The notes under the pieces were generated by a model. It saw only the letters and a list, made by a program, of their open reading frames with translations. It did not search any database and had not been told where the DNA came from. Positions 19,352 through 29,264 of a stretch of 64,000 nucleotides of DNA are shown here, piece by piece. A program made the position numbers and the translations under genes. How positions within the stretch are numbered: position 1 is the first letter of the stretch; the number at the start of each line of letters is the position of its first letter. The DNA comes from Cordylochernes scorpioides (lineage: Eukaryota > Arthropoda > Arachnida > Pseudoscorpiones > Chernetidae): the NCBI GenBank assembly GCA_030710605.1, contig CP092865.1, positions 135,983,500-136,047,499 of the forward strand, read 5' to 3'.

Positions 19352-19545
19352 CGTAAAGATAAAGGTTGCCTGGCTAGCATTCATAATTATTCAAATTAAA
19401 GATACTTCGTTCAGTAAATCTTTTTATTGTCTCGACGTTTCGACAAAAATATTTTTTGTTTGCTCCTGAAGAGAACAAAAGATTTTTGTCGAAACGTCGA
19501 GACAATAAAAACGAACTACTGGCCGAATTATCTTTAATTTGAAAA
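19352..19545. repeat. Repeat with a long palindrome carrying a hammerhead-like motif
   Basis: A short head (cgtaaagataaaggttgcctggc) is followed by an inverted repeat from TTCAAATTAAAGATA (about 19394) to TATCTTTAATTTGAA (about 19541). The same head and a similar palindrome occur at 44762-44995. The arms contain TTTTTATTGTCTCGACG and its inverse. It lies in the third intron of the candidate gene. Confidence 0.75.
19459..19506 (+). ncRNA. Hammerhead-like motif in palindromic repeat
   Basis: CTGAAGA (19466-19472), then stem II pairing GA..CAAAA with UUUUG..UC, GAAA at 19491, palindromic ACGT (19494-19497) as stem III, and C at position 17. Stem I begins CTC/GAG. All invariant core bases are present. 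The four-base palindrome suggests activity as a dimer, as reported for Penelope-like hammerheads. Confidence 0.6.
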
Positions 19546-19652
19546 ACTATATTAAAGTCCATTCAAAAGTTTCGAAGCAATTTTTATCAATGTTTATTAG
19601 AGCTAATCTCACATTTTCATGTTTATCCTCTTCAAAATATTCCATTTCCTTA

Positions 19653-20028
19653 TATATACGCTCATGGACAAAACTTATGGAACTAATAAGTCTTATATGT
19701 TACCAGTCCTCTATTTTTTTTCTCCAGGAGACAGGCAATTTTGTTCACACTTAGTTATCTCGTGTATCTTCAATAAAGGTTACTGTGTAACAAATATCTT
19801 ACAGAGTTATTGTCTCAATCCCGATATACATGCTAAAAGGTACAACTTCCTTAAGTTTTATCCATGAGTATATCTTTCAGAGTTATTGTCAGAATCCCAA
19901 TATACATGCTAAAAGGTACAACCTCCTTAAGTTTTGTCCATTAGTGTATCTTTCAGAGTTATTGTCTAAATCCCGATATACATCCTAAAAGGTACAACTT
20001 CCTTAAGTTTTGTCTATGAGCGTATATA
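19653..20028. mobile_element. MITE, family 4 (ctcatggacaaaactt), with tandem 3' part
   Basis: Starts tatacgctcatggacaaaactta and ends acttccttaagttttgtctatgagcgtata, so the ends are inverted. The 3' block (cagagttattgtc...aagttttgtcc) occurs three times in tandem, making the unit longer than the about 210-bp copies at 29008, 30577 and 36216. No coding capacity. Confidence 0.8.
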
Positions 20029-20655
20029 GGACCCTTCCCATAATATAATTAGGATAACAAATCATTTTGAAAATTCTTTTAAAGTAACCTTGTTAAGTTC
20101 GAATTTTCACATTTTATTTATTTCTCTTTAACTTCATCAAAATATTTTCATTAGAGAATTTAAATTTTTATAAATAAGAAAATTCCACAGCGTGTGAAAG
20201 ATATAGGAATTAGGGTTAGTGTGAAAGTGTTCAGGAATTCAATGTTTGTCTAGAAACTTAGATATTATCAACACCTTATTAGGTTCTAAAATTGTGGTGA
20301 AACAGAATCCAATCTCCGGTAGGATGCTTAAGTATTGGCTTTTCTGTCTGATTTTAAATCTAAGACGCATAGACAATTCCAGATAATAATACCGACACCC
20401 AACTGTCCATCTAGTAGGATAAAACCTCTTTACGCTATGTATTTTATTCCACGTTAAGAAAAACACACAATCATTATTGCCTAATTTTGCATCTTCTTTG
20501 CCTCCTTACTTTTCTTTGTGTGGAAGAAGGACCTCTCCACTCCAGATTTCTTTGTTTATTTCAGAATCATATTAGCAAAACTAAATTTCATCCTCTGCAC
20601 TTCTTTTTTCCTGAAATCTGATTTATTCAGTGGTGATTTTAACATATATTTACGT
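20029..20655. other. Unassigned sequence
   Basis: AT-rich. A minus-strand frame around 20239-20466 has no recognisable domain, and I do not call it a gene. The minisatellite begins at its right edge. Confidence 0.4.
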
Positions 20656-20659
20656 ATAG

Positions 20660-21668
20660 TAGAGATAGGTCAAAATAATAGAATTTAATTGTAGAATAGA
20701 TAGAATATAGGTAAAGAATATAGATATGTAAAATAGAATACAATTGTATAGAGATGGGTCGGAACAAGGGAATCTAAGGGTAGAAGATAGAACAGGACAA
20801 TAGAATCTAATTGTATAGAGATGGGTCAGAACAAGGGAATCTAAGGGTAGAAGATAGATCAGGACAATAGAATACAATTGTATAGAGATGGGTCAGAACA
20901 AGGGAATCTAAGGGTAGAAGATAGATCAGGACAATAGAATACAATTGTATAGAGATGGGTCAGAACAATGGAATCTAAGGGTAGAAGATAGATCAGGACA
21001 ATAGAATACAATTGTATAGAGATGGGTCAGAACAATGGAATCTAAGGGTAGAAGATAGATCAGGACAATAGAATACAATTGTATAGAGATGGGTCAGAAC
21101 AAGGGAATCTAAGGGTAGAAGATAGATCAGGACAATAGAATACAATTGTAGAGAGATGGGTCAGAACAAAGGAATCTAAGGGTAGAAGATAAATCAGGAA
21201 AATATAATACAATTATATAGAGATGGGTCAGAAGAATGGAATCTAAGGGTAGAGATAGTTCAGGACAATAGAATACAATTGTATAGAGATGGTCAGAACA
21301 AGGGAATCTAAGGGTAGAAGATAGATCAGGACAATAGAATACAATTGTATAGAGATGGGTCAGAGCAAAGGAATCTAAGGGTAGAAGATAGATCAGGACA
21401 ATTGAATCTAATTGTATAGAGATGGGTCAGAACAATGGAATCTAAGGGTAGAAGATAAATCAGGACAATAGAATACAATTATATAGAGATGGGTCAGAAC
21501 AATGGAATCTAAGGGTGGAAGCTAGATTAGAACAATAGAATCTAAGGTAGTTCAGGACAATAGAATCTAAGGGTAGATATAGATCAGAGATAGAATCTAC
21601 GTAAAGGAGGCAGAAGATAGATCAGAGATAAAATCTCTGTAAAGGAGGTAGAACTTAGATTAGAACAA
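20660..21668. repeat. Minisatellite, 67-bp unit, roughly 14 copies
   Basis: The unit contains caattgtatagagatggg, tcagaacaagggaatctaag and ggtagaagatagatcagg and repeats every 67 bases (for example 20883, 20950, 21017, 21084). Inner copies are nearly identical, outer ones more diverged, and the right end decays into shorter blocks after 21540. It lies inside intron 3 of the minus-strand gene, 20 bp from the exon 3 donor. Confidence 0.95.
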
Positions 21669-21688
21669 TGTAGAATCAAAGAACTCAC

Positions 21689-21735
21689 TTCAAGCAAGGT
21701 AGTAAGTGCACCGCCTATCAGTCCGTCCAAGGGCA
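21689..21735 (-). CDS. Candidate host gene, exon 3
   Basis: 47 nt between acceptor gtgtctcag (ending 21736) and donor GTGAGT (21688-21683). Two bases complete a codon begun in exon 2; then PLDGLIGGALTTLLE in frame, ending at a codon boundary (phase 0). The intron to exon 2 is only 149 nt and runs gtaagt...cag. The hydrophobic, glycine-containing segment continues smoothly from exon 2. Confidence 0.55.
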
Positions 21736-21884
21736 CTGAGACACAACCAGCTCTTAGTGAAGTTTGATTAGGTCCTGGGTACCTAGATAACGGGTATATA
21801 ACTAGATATTTAGGGATGTTTGTTTCAACATTCAATGGGTCGAAGGTTGCTCAAGATATCCTCAGCTGTGGAGGCTGTACTTAC

Positions 21885-21968
21885 CGACATCTGAGACAAG
21901 AGAGTTGACCGCTGCCCCCACGGTGTTGCCCAGTCCAGCTGTCACAACCATTGTGTCAGCATTCCGAC
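21885..21968 (-). CDS. Candidate host gene, exon 2
   Basis: 84 nt, GC-balanced and CpG-containing in an AT-rich surround. Acceptor ccataaag ends at 21969 and the donor is GTAAGT (21884-21879). Phase 1 at both ends: the two leading bases complete the codon begun by exon 1, giving Gly, then RNADTMVVTAGLGNTVGAA and VNSLVSDV. An alternative acceptor attattag about 20 nt upstream would keep the same open frame but would not fit the exon 1 phase. Confidence 0.55.
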
Positions 21969-22027
21969 CTTTATGGCATGATTGATGGGAACTAATAATG
22001 TTTAAATAAACAAGTCAATAAGTTGAT

Positions 22028-22175
22028 GCGCTAGCGCGCCATCTGTTTTCAAAATTCGAAACTATTTTAAAGACGTAAGATTATTTTTGAAATTAAACAA
22101 TTTCTACTGTCCTCCCATTAATTTTCCATTGCAGTAAGGGTAGTAGTAATTGTTTAATTTCAAAAAGAATCTTAA
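22028..22175. mobile_element. MITE, family 3 (gcgcgccatctgtt), partial
   Basis: Carries gcgcgccatctgttttc, aaattcgaaactatt and the hairpin ttaaacaatttctactg / cagtaagggtagtagtaattg. Related copies are at 32095-32510 and 45960-46385. Confidence 0.75.
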
Positions 22176-22626
22176 GTCAATAAGTCTCCGGAGATGAGTT
22201 TCTTTTTTCCTTTTTATTGTCAACTCTAGCTTTCGTAGCCCTTCTACAGTATTACAAATATATCACACCGTTAGATAACTATTATACTTGTATATTGGCC
22301 GGATTTTTGCATATTGGCATTAATTTTATTGAGTTTATTATTATTTGCATATTACTTGTTGTTTATTATATCTTGAGTGTTCGATTATTGGTTGAATTTG
22401 ACTTATTATTTTGTAGTTATATTCTCTATTGCAAATTTGAATTCTACACGGTAGGATCAAAAAGTTCCCGAACTTTTGAAAAATAAAATATAAAACAACT
22501 TTTGAAAAATGCAAAATCAATTTTACTGTAAAGAACAATGCCTAAACTATAAATTAGCAACGCCAGTAAATGCGCATGCGTAGCTTTCATTTTAGGCATA
22601 TTTTTGTTGTAAGTATTTAGCTCGCG

Positions 22627-24185
22627 TTGGTTTCTGCAATGTCATCATTTGAGCAAAGGGCAAATATTATTTTTTGTGTAAAATTAAAAAGGTCTTTCAC
22701 AGAGACATTAGTATTAATGAATGAAGCTTATGAAGACGAAAAATTGTCACAAACGCAAGTTTATTTCTGGTATAAACGTTTTAAAGATGGCCGCAAGAGC
22801 ATCGCAGACGATTCAAGGTCAGGTCGGCCATTGATGTCAACAACGGATCGCAATATTGGACAGGTACGTGATTTAATTGTTGCTGTTAGAAAATTTACTA
22901 TTGATAATATATCAGCAACAATCAAAAACAACAAAAAGCCTTTATTTAGGGTCACTGACCCTATACAGGATTCACCAGAGGTATGCATAAGAACAAAGCA
23001 GTGAGACAAAGGAAACAACAATATAAACAGAAGGAAAAAAAGAAAGAGAAAGAGGGAAGCATGAAAAACAATACAAAAAGAGTAGCAGTAAGAAAGTGAG
23101 GAGTGAGTGTCACTTGGCCTTCTTCTGAGATATGGACTTGTGGAAACCATAAAACGCCGTAGCAATATACTTATTCTGGGTCATATTGTCAATTATTAAT
23201 GGAAGTGAAGCACAGAGTTGCTCAGGTTTGAGCATAAGAGTTATTCTTTCTTCTTTCAGAGCAAAGCAATAAAAAATATAGTGGGTGATTTCGTTTTTTA
23301 GTTTTGAATTACAGAAGGTACAAATCGGGTCCTCACCGCAGAGCATCTTGGTGTGGTTTTCTCTAAAAAAACTTGAAAGTATTCTAACTTGTGCAAGTAG
23401 TCTCACAACCGGGAAAGGAAAATCCCCTAAAAGGTATCCCTCCGTCATGAAGATAATATATCCGAAATACTTGTAATTTCGTATGGTAGTTGCCAAAAAA
23501 ATATTAGTGAACATTTAAACATGAAAAAACTTTGTGGTTATTTTGTCCCACGAAATTTAACAGATCAACAAAGAGAAACTAGATTATCAATTTGCAAAGA
23601 TTTAATTGAAACTGCAAATAATAATTCTGATTTTTTAAAAACAATAATAACTGGTGATGAAACATGGTGCTTTCTTTTTGATCCACAAACAAAAAACAAT
23701 CACTCGAATGGCACACATAAAGTTCTCCTAGGAAGAAGAAAGTTCGACTTGACAAGTCCAAATGGAAAGTAATGCTTGTAGTGTTTTTCGATTATCAAGG
23801 ACTTGTCTATTATGAATTTATTAAAAAGGGGGTTACTATTAATAAACAGGCATACAAAGAAATACTAGTGTGTCTTCGTGATGCGATAAGAAGAAGAAGA
23901 AACCAACTATTTAAATCAAAACAGTGGAAATTGCTACAAGATAATGCCCCTGCTCATAGAGCCATTATTGTTCAAGACTATTTAGCCAAACACTCTGTAT
24001 TTGTCTTGCCGCATCCTCCTTACTCTCCTGATATCGCCCCATGCGATTTCTTCTTCTTTCCAAAACTTAAAATGACGTTAAAAGGGAGGCGCTTTTCATC
24101 GTCATCAGAAGTAATTGAAAATGCGACGGTGGAGCTAAACAAGCTTAGAAAAATTGACTTTGAACTAGCATTTCAACAGCATTAA
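22627..24185 (+). pseudogene. mariner (DD34D) transposase, split and frameshifted
   Basis: The N-terminal part (22639-22926) has the paired helix-turn-helix region (MSSFEQRANIIFCVKLK, YFWYKRFKDGRKSI) and the SGRPLMSTT linker. After the LINE insertion the catalytic half resumes at about 23498 (SEHLNMKKLCGYFVPRNLT). It has IITGDETWCF (first Asp), LLQDNAPAH (second Asp) and PYSPDIAPCDFFFFP (third Asp), which makes it DD34D-type. A frame change and stop fall at about 23770. About ten residues at the LINE junction are missing. Confidence 0.85.
22927..23513 (-). mobile_element. LINE 3' fragment inserted in mariner
   Basis: On the minus strand this ends in the conserved 3' UTR tail (plus strand acaacaaaaagcctttatttaggg...ctatacaggattc), shared with 51788 and 29273. 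The coding end at 23514-23110 has CEDPICTFCNSKLKNEITHY with the LINE C-terminal C-x-x-C...H...C pattern. It is 5'-truncated. Confidence 0.75.
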
Positions 24186-24189
24186 GACA

Positions 24190-24668
24190 TTCATAAAAAA
24201 AACTTACCGATTGGGTTTGTCAGCAAGGTGCTTACGAAATCTGAAAACAAAAAGTCATCTTTTAAATGTGATTTCTTCAACCTTCATAATTCCTAATACA
24301 ACTGGGAAACTACAATTCAAAACAAATGACATTCTACCTTAGGCAATCGACCTTGACTTATTAGTACAAAAACAACAGGTTTAGAAAACATTGCTTCTAT
24401 AGACTTTGATTTTAACTCACAAAGTATATTTGAAAAGAAAGTCTTTAATAAGATTCTTTTGGGAGATTTAAAAATAATGATATTAAAAGCGAAGAAAGAT
24501 ACAAGTCTGATAAGGTGGCTGCTGTTAAAAAGTTTGTTGATCTGTGAGGCTGAGATATTAACATCACAAGCAAACCTTTGGCGAAATTGGAACCTGCTCA
24601 AGTGGTTGATATGACACATCGTTTATTCAATATATATATATAGTATTATATAACCTAAAATCAAAATA
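24190..24668. other. Unassigned sequence between mariner and Tc1
   Basis: A minus-strand open stretch (24619-24317, ending LPKVECHLF) has no domain I recognise. It could be a TE fragment. Confidence 0.4.
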
Positions 24669-26164
24669 CACTGGTGTCCAAAAAAATAAGAAACTTTTGT
24701 TTTTTAATGATATGTTTTAAAATATACAACGCTAAAAGCTAAAAAGTAATTTAATTAGGTATTTTAAGTCGTAGAATTTATTTATCGCAACCATTCGATT
24801 AGGTGAAATTGAAAATGTGCAAATTTTTGCTTGTCTTCATAAGTGTGCTATTTGGTGTGTCGTTTACCCCATCTAAGAATTGTCCAATTATAATTTTATT
24901 TAATCCTTAGTTAATTAGGAGTTCACGGAAAATTTTAGCAGATGATTTAAAATGGAGAGCTGTTGGAAGAATGGAGGCAGGGCAATCACAAGTTGAAGTA
25001 GCAAAATGGCTAAATGTGAATAAATCTGTGGTCAGCAAAATATGGAAACAGTTCATTGAGACAGGAACCATCAAAAGAAAGGAAGGTTCTGGTATAAAAA
25101 GAAAAACAGCTACCTCTGAAGACCGTTATCTGGTCGTAACTGCCAAGCGCCATAGGGAGATGACAGCTATTCAACTCTCTAATGAACTCTCAAGTGCTAT
25201 TGGAACGAGAATTTCAAGACAAACTGTTTACCGAAGGCTTCACGAAGGTGCTGTTTATGCAAGACGACCAATGGTCTGTATCCCTTTAACCTCTGCTCAC
25301 AGGAGAGCCCGCTTGAATTGGTTCTTGGAACATCACGCCTGGACTCATGATCAGTGGGCCAATGTTCTCTTCAGTGACGAGTCAAGATTTAGTTTAAACA
25401 CAGATTCTCGACGAGTTTTCATCTGGAGGGAGCCTGGAACCCGCTATCATTCCAGTAACATCAGGGAAATATACAATTTTAGCGGGGGCAGTCTCTTAGT
25501 CTGGGCTGGCATCAGTTCTAGCAGACGCACACCCCTCCACATTTTTTTCTGGGGGCACTTTAATTGCCCAAAGGTACAGGGACGAGATCCTTGAGCCCTA
25601 TCTAAGACCTTATAGAGATCAAATTGGTCACAATTTAATTTTAATGGACGATAATGCTCGTCCGCATAGGGCTAGGCTAGTCAATGAATATCTCCAGAGT
25701 GAGAATATTCGAAGGATGGATTGGCCAGCCAAATCTCCGGACCTGAATCCAATAGAGCATGTGTGGAATGCTCTAAGGAGGCGTATTGGAGCTCGTCACC
25801 CCTCTCCCAGAACCCTCGTTGAGCTAAGAACTGCTCTATTGGAGGAGTGGGGTTTACTACCCCTGGACCTCCTCCAAAGCCTGGTAAACAGTATGAGGGC
25901 TCGCTGTGAGACCTTGATAGCTGTTAGAGGTGATCATACTCCCTATTGATATCTTATTTCTTTAAGATCTGGAACCTTAGCTTTGGGTATGTTGGTAATA
26001 ATTTGCATATTTCATAATTTCAAATATTTTATTTTTATTTTCATATAGCTAGTCAAATTCTCCATAGTTTAAACTATTTGTATACTAAATTTTATATTTG
26101 TTAATAAATTAGCTTTCGAGAAATTTCAATATTGGTTAAGTTTCTTATTTTTTGGACACCAGTG
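24669..26164 (+). mobile_element. Tc1-type transposon, nearly intact
   Basis: Perfect short inverted ends CACTGGTGTCC (24669) and GGACACCAGTG (26164) extend as CCAAAAAAATAAGAAACTT and its inverse. TA target duplications lie at 24667-24668 and 26165-26166. About 1.5 kb is the usual size for Tc1 elements. The transposase has one frameshift, so the ends may still be usable by a transposase supplied from elsewhere. Confidence 0.95.
24911..25949 (+). pseudogene. Tc1-type (DD34E) transposase, one frameshift
   Basis: The N-terminal DNA-binding region begins ILADDLKWRAVGRMEAGQS, with helix-turn-helix QVEVAKWLNVNKSVVSKIW, and the second HTH includes ISRQTVYRRLHEG. The catalytic core has VLFSDESRFSL (Asp), ILMDDNARPHRARL (Asp) and SPDLNPIEHVWNALRRR (Glu), all in place. 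The frame changes once near 25548 around ttttttctggggg, separating 24971-25594 from 25644-25949. No ATG precedes ILADD in frame after the stop at about 24908, so the original start is lost or lies in a different exon. Confidence 0.9.
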
Positions 26165-26166
26165 TA

Positions 26167-26520
26167 GTTTATTTTTAAAAAACATGTATTTTATTTTCAT
26201 CATTGACTATTCTTTTATTTTTGACCATAGATTTAGAATACACTTTGAATATTTGTTGTAAATATGTATAGTTATTTAAATCACGAATATAAGATTCATT
26301 TTATAAATTCTATATTACTGTAATAAATAATTTTATGTGTAATTTGCTTCAAGTAATTCAAAATAAAAACTACTTGATGGGTAAATAATTTCCTATTTTT
26401 CACGACTGCACCTTCAATTCTCTATCTTTTTCAACAACAAAACAAAATAATTATAACATATATCTACACTATAGAAACCAATAACAATATAATTTAATCA
26501 TTATTCAATCAATAAAAACA
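26167..26520. other. Unassigned AT-rich sequence
   Basis: No open frame, repeat end or RNA gene recognised between the Tc1 element and the MITE cluster. Confidence 0.5.
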
Positions 26521-26940
26521 AAGAAGGCATATCCTGACCAGGAGCACATGTGCTTTTTAGATAGCAGAGCGCCATCTAGTTGAGCAGAAATCAACTAAAC
26601 GTTGATTTAGCCTGTTTCCTGATATTTGGCCAATTGGATGACTTTTCTTGATTTATCAAGAAAATGGGTTGGTCAAATATCAAGGAACAGGTTAAATCAA
26701 CGTTTAGTTTATTTCTGTTCCACTAGATAGCGCTCTGCCATCTAAAAAGCACATGTGCTCCGGGTCAGGATATGCCTTCTTGGATGGCAATTGGATGGCT
26801 TTTCTTGATTTATCAATAAAATGGGTTTGCCAAATATCAGGGAACAAGCTAAATCAACGTTTAGTTTATTTCTGTTCCACTAGATAGCGCTCTGCCATCT
26901 AAAAAGCACATGTGCTCCTGGTCAGGATATGCCTCTTTGT
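26521..26940. mobile_element. Fold-back MITE, family 2, with a tandem partial copy
   Basis: Ends aaagaaggcatatcctgacc and ggtcaggatatgccttctt enclose paired blocks around acgttgatttagcctgtt. The first full unit is 26521-26782. A second copy of its right two thirds follows directly (26783-26940) with the same blocks, ending ggtcaggatatgcctct. Confidence 0.85.
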
Positions 26941-27044
26941 TTTTAATATCAATATCTGACCTTTTTATTATTTATTTTTCTATTATTTTTGCATATATCT
27001 ATATATTGTTGCATCATGATTAATGCGCCTATTTTTAAAATTAA

Positions 27045-27236
27045 ACAGGTCTACAAAACTCAAAGTAGTTGTACCTTATAGCATATATATATCGGGATTC
27101 AGAAAAAAAACTCTGAGAGATATTTGATGCACAGTGATAAATATCCCTGTGCATCAAATATCTCTCAGAGTTTTTTTTCTGAATCCCGATATATATATGC
27201 TATAAGGTACAACTACTTTGAGTTTTGTAGACCTGT
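27045..27236. repeat. Perfect palindrome, two 90-nt arms
   Basis: Arms 27045-27134 and 27147-27236 are identical in inverted orientation, without mismatch, around a 12-nt spacer. The arm sequence (ggttgtacc-like, cgggattcag, ctctgagagatatttgat) matches half of MITE family 4, so this is an inverted duplication of one half of that element. Confidence 0.95.
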
Positions 27237-27554
27237 GTTATTTATAATATTATTTTCCATATATATTTCAAATGTAAATTTTACATTTATTTATTTTTAT
27301 AAAGCAGAATATTATTAGGAAATGTTATGTACTATAAAATCATTTGTATTTTGATACACTGAATACCCAACCCGCTTTAAACTTTGATGTGATAAATAAA
27401 GAGATATTCTAGGTGTTACCTAAAAATATAGTTGTCTTATTATTGACTGGTTTAACCTTGTAGGATGGTTGAGACACGTTCTGGAAAGATATAAGACGCG
27501 TCTGAGGAGAGAATCAAGACTGAAGAATATTCCAAACCGTAGCCTGGTGCAACA
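27236..27554 (+). repeat. Diverged solo LTR of the 37.9-kb Gypsy family
   Basis: Ends GGTGCAACA like the intact LTRs and contains ctttgatgtga.aataaa, ggatggttgagacacg and gagagaatcaag in the same order as 43075-42740 read on the minus strand. The in-LTR gag start is kept (ATGGTTGAGACACG at about 27464), followed by decay. The 5' limit TGTTA is tentative because it abuts the palindrome. Confidence 0.65.
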
Positions 27555-27591
27555 ATATAACACACACTAACAGAATAAAAATGCCTTTTGT

Positions 27592-27965
27592 AAAGCACAT
27601 GTGCTCCTGGTCAGGATATGCTTTCTTTATGTTTAATATCAACACCTGACCTTTTTTTCTATTATTTTTTATGTGTTAAGCGTATTTACGCAAATTTGGC
27701 CTTAAATACCCATTTCTTGGTTTCTCAAGAAGCCTCTGGGACCAAAATTATTTTTGGTCGCAGTGGTACAGCCTACTCCACGCTGACGAGCGCCAACAGC
27801 GCGAAACGCGTTCGTGGATGGCTTTTCTTGATTTATCAAGAAATTGGGTTGGCCAAATATCAGGGAACAGGCTAAATTAAGGTTTAGTTGATTTCTGTTC
27901 CACCAGATGGCGCTCTGCCTTCTGTAAAGCACATGTGCTCCTGGTCAGGATATGCTTTCTTTATT
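27592..27965. mobile_element. MITE family 2 composite with a hammerhead-bearing module
   Basis: Both flanks carry taaagcacatgtgctcctgg plus tcaggatatgctttcttta. Between them lie aaatacccatttcttgg, cctctgggaccaaaatt, the hammerhead-like motif (27777-27818), and gatggcttttcttgattta. The same module occurs at 56870-57330. Confidence 0.7.
27777..27818 (+). ncRNA. Hammerhead-ribozyme-like motif, family A, intact core
   Basis: Stem I TCCACG/CGTGGA pairs perfectly (27777-27782 with 27813-27818). The core CTGACGA is at 27783, stem II GCGC/GCGC encloses CAACA, GAAA is at 27803, and palindromic ACGCGT forms stem III with T at position 17. Every invariant hammerhead base is present. Compared with the 56.9-kb copy, stem II (GGGC/GCCC) and the outer stem I pair (A-U) changed on both sides, which preserves pairing. 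Confidence 0.7.
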
Positions 27966-29007
27966 TAGAATATAAAGTATACTTTTTTTTAAACCAGAAT
28001 TAATGGGGGCAGACAACAAGCCGGTATTGTACAGTACTCACTTGCTAGGAAAAACACCAGCCTGTTGAGAGTTTTCGGAATAACTGGAACACGCACAGTA
28101 CATATTGAGAACAGAAAAGAATTAAAGTCACCTCTATATTCAAAATAGACATAAAACTGAACGCCATCTATTGACCATCTCTGCCAACTTCATCCTCTCA
28201 GTGCGTTTTAATTTGAATTCTTAATTTACATAATTCATACGGATAGATAGCGCTCTCTCTGCTGTGTCAAATGAAAAGTTGAGTTTAACAAAGCAAAAGA
28301 ACTCCGTTGCCAACTTACTGCTTAGGGTTGAGGAGACAGGTCTAGATAAATCTGAAACACAAAAACATTATATAAAGAACGCTGTCATTTTTGAGAGTTC
28401 TCAATATAGATGCTGTCTCTCTTTACCTTGAGAGACGACCTAGAGTCCAGCTACTTGACCAGCTCGGTAACTCCAAGGAAGAGGCTCTAAGGACGACTAT
28501 CAACCATCCAAAACTTATCCAAAACTCTTTTTTATTGAACATCACGGTCAATTTATACATTAAAAGAAATTTACATACTAATTTATACGTTCAAATAAAT
28601 TTACAAATATTTTTTCTTTGTTTTTAGATTACAAAAATATTTACATAAAAATAAAGTTGACTACTCTAGTAGTCGTAACAGTCATAATTACATATTCAAA
28701 AATTGATAGGCAGCGCCATTAACATATTTGCATAACCATGTTCATTTGCATATAGTGAGAAAACCAGAGGCAGGGTAAAAATACTATGTCAAAACTAGCT
28801 ATAGTTCACAAAAGTAGAACTCCAAAGACAGAATACTAGAAGATGTTTGTAATCCCTTTCTCAAGGTATGCCGTCATTAGGAATATCGTTTTAAACAAAG
28901 TTGAAAATCTTGTTTTATGTTCATTCTCCTGAAGAAGGCGTTTTTCAGCCCGATAGTTAGAGATATTTAATAAATCTCAGATTATACTCTTCCCTGACGA
29001 CTTATAC
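27966..29007. other. Unassigned stretch with a direct-repeat member and a decayed hammerhead
   Basis: 28806-28905 (gttcacaaaagtagaactcc...gtatgccgtcattaggaatatcg) recurs at 29758-29858. CTGAAGAAGGCG...CAGCCCGATAG at 28930-28956 resembles a hammerhead core with GAAA mutated to GATA. The GC-richer stretch at 28410-28510 could be coding but I cannot support an exon there. Confidence 0.4.
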
Positions 29008-29217
29008 TCATGGACAAAACTAAAGGAAGTTGTACCTTTTAGCATGTATATCGGGATTCAGACAATAACTCTGAAAGATATTTGATACACAGTGATCTTT
29101 ATTGAAGACACACGAGATAACCAAGTGTGAACATAATTGCCTCTACCTCCTTAAAAAAAATAGACGCCCAGCGATATCAAAGACTATACACTTCCTTAAA
29201 GTTTGTCCATGAGTGTA
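29008..29217. mobile_element. MITE, family 4
   Basis: actcatggacaaaactaaagg at the left and tccttaaagtttgtccatgag at the right are inverted ends. The interior has aagttgtacct, cgggattcagaca and cttggttatctcg-type blocks shared with 30577, 36216 and 19653. Confidence 0.85.
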
Positions 29218-29264
29218 TATGCTGTGACGTCTGGCTTTTTTAAGAGCAAAGAATGTCGTATGTC

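Larger units (their letters stand above)
22446..24185 (+). mobile_element. mariner element with a LINE insertion, 3' end missing
   Basis: The left end is TA followed by a mariner-like terminus containing GGATCAAAAAGTTCCCGAAC (about 22452-22471). The transposase follows in two parts. No inverted copy of the terminus is seen after 24185, so the right end is lost. Confidence 0.75.

Noticed and set aside
20660-21668. Regularly spaced repeats that might suggest a CRISPR array
   Set aside because: The units are tandem without unique spacers, 67 bp long, in a clearly eukaryotic context; it is a minisatellite.
24190-24310. Right terminal repeat of the mariner element
   Set aside because: I looked for the inverse of GGATCAAAAAGTTCCCGAAC after the transposase stop and did not find it.
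28047-28088. Possible 42-nt minus-strand cassette exon (acceptor tgttccag, donor GTGAGT) in intron 1 of the candidate gene
   Set aside because: Phase would fit, but it is very short and would place a second hydrophobic stretch right after the signal peptide. Chance occurrence of splice consensus in 15 kb is likely.
28929-28956. Hammerhead-like CTGAAGA...GATAG
   Set aside because: GAAA is changed to GATA and stem III is not palindromic, so it is at best a decayed copy.
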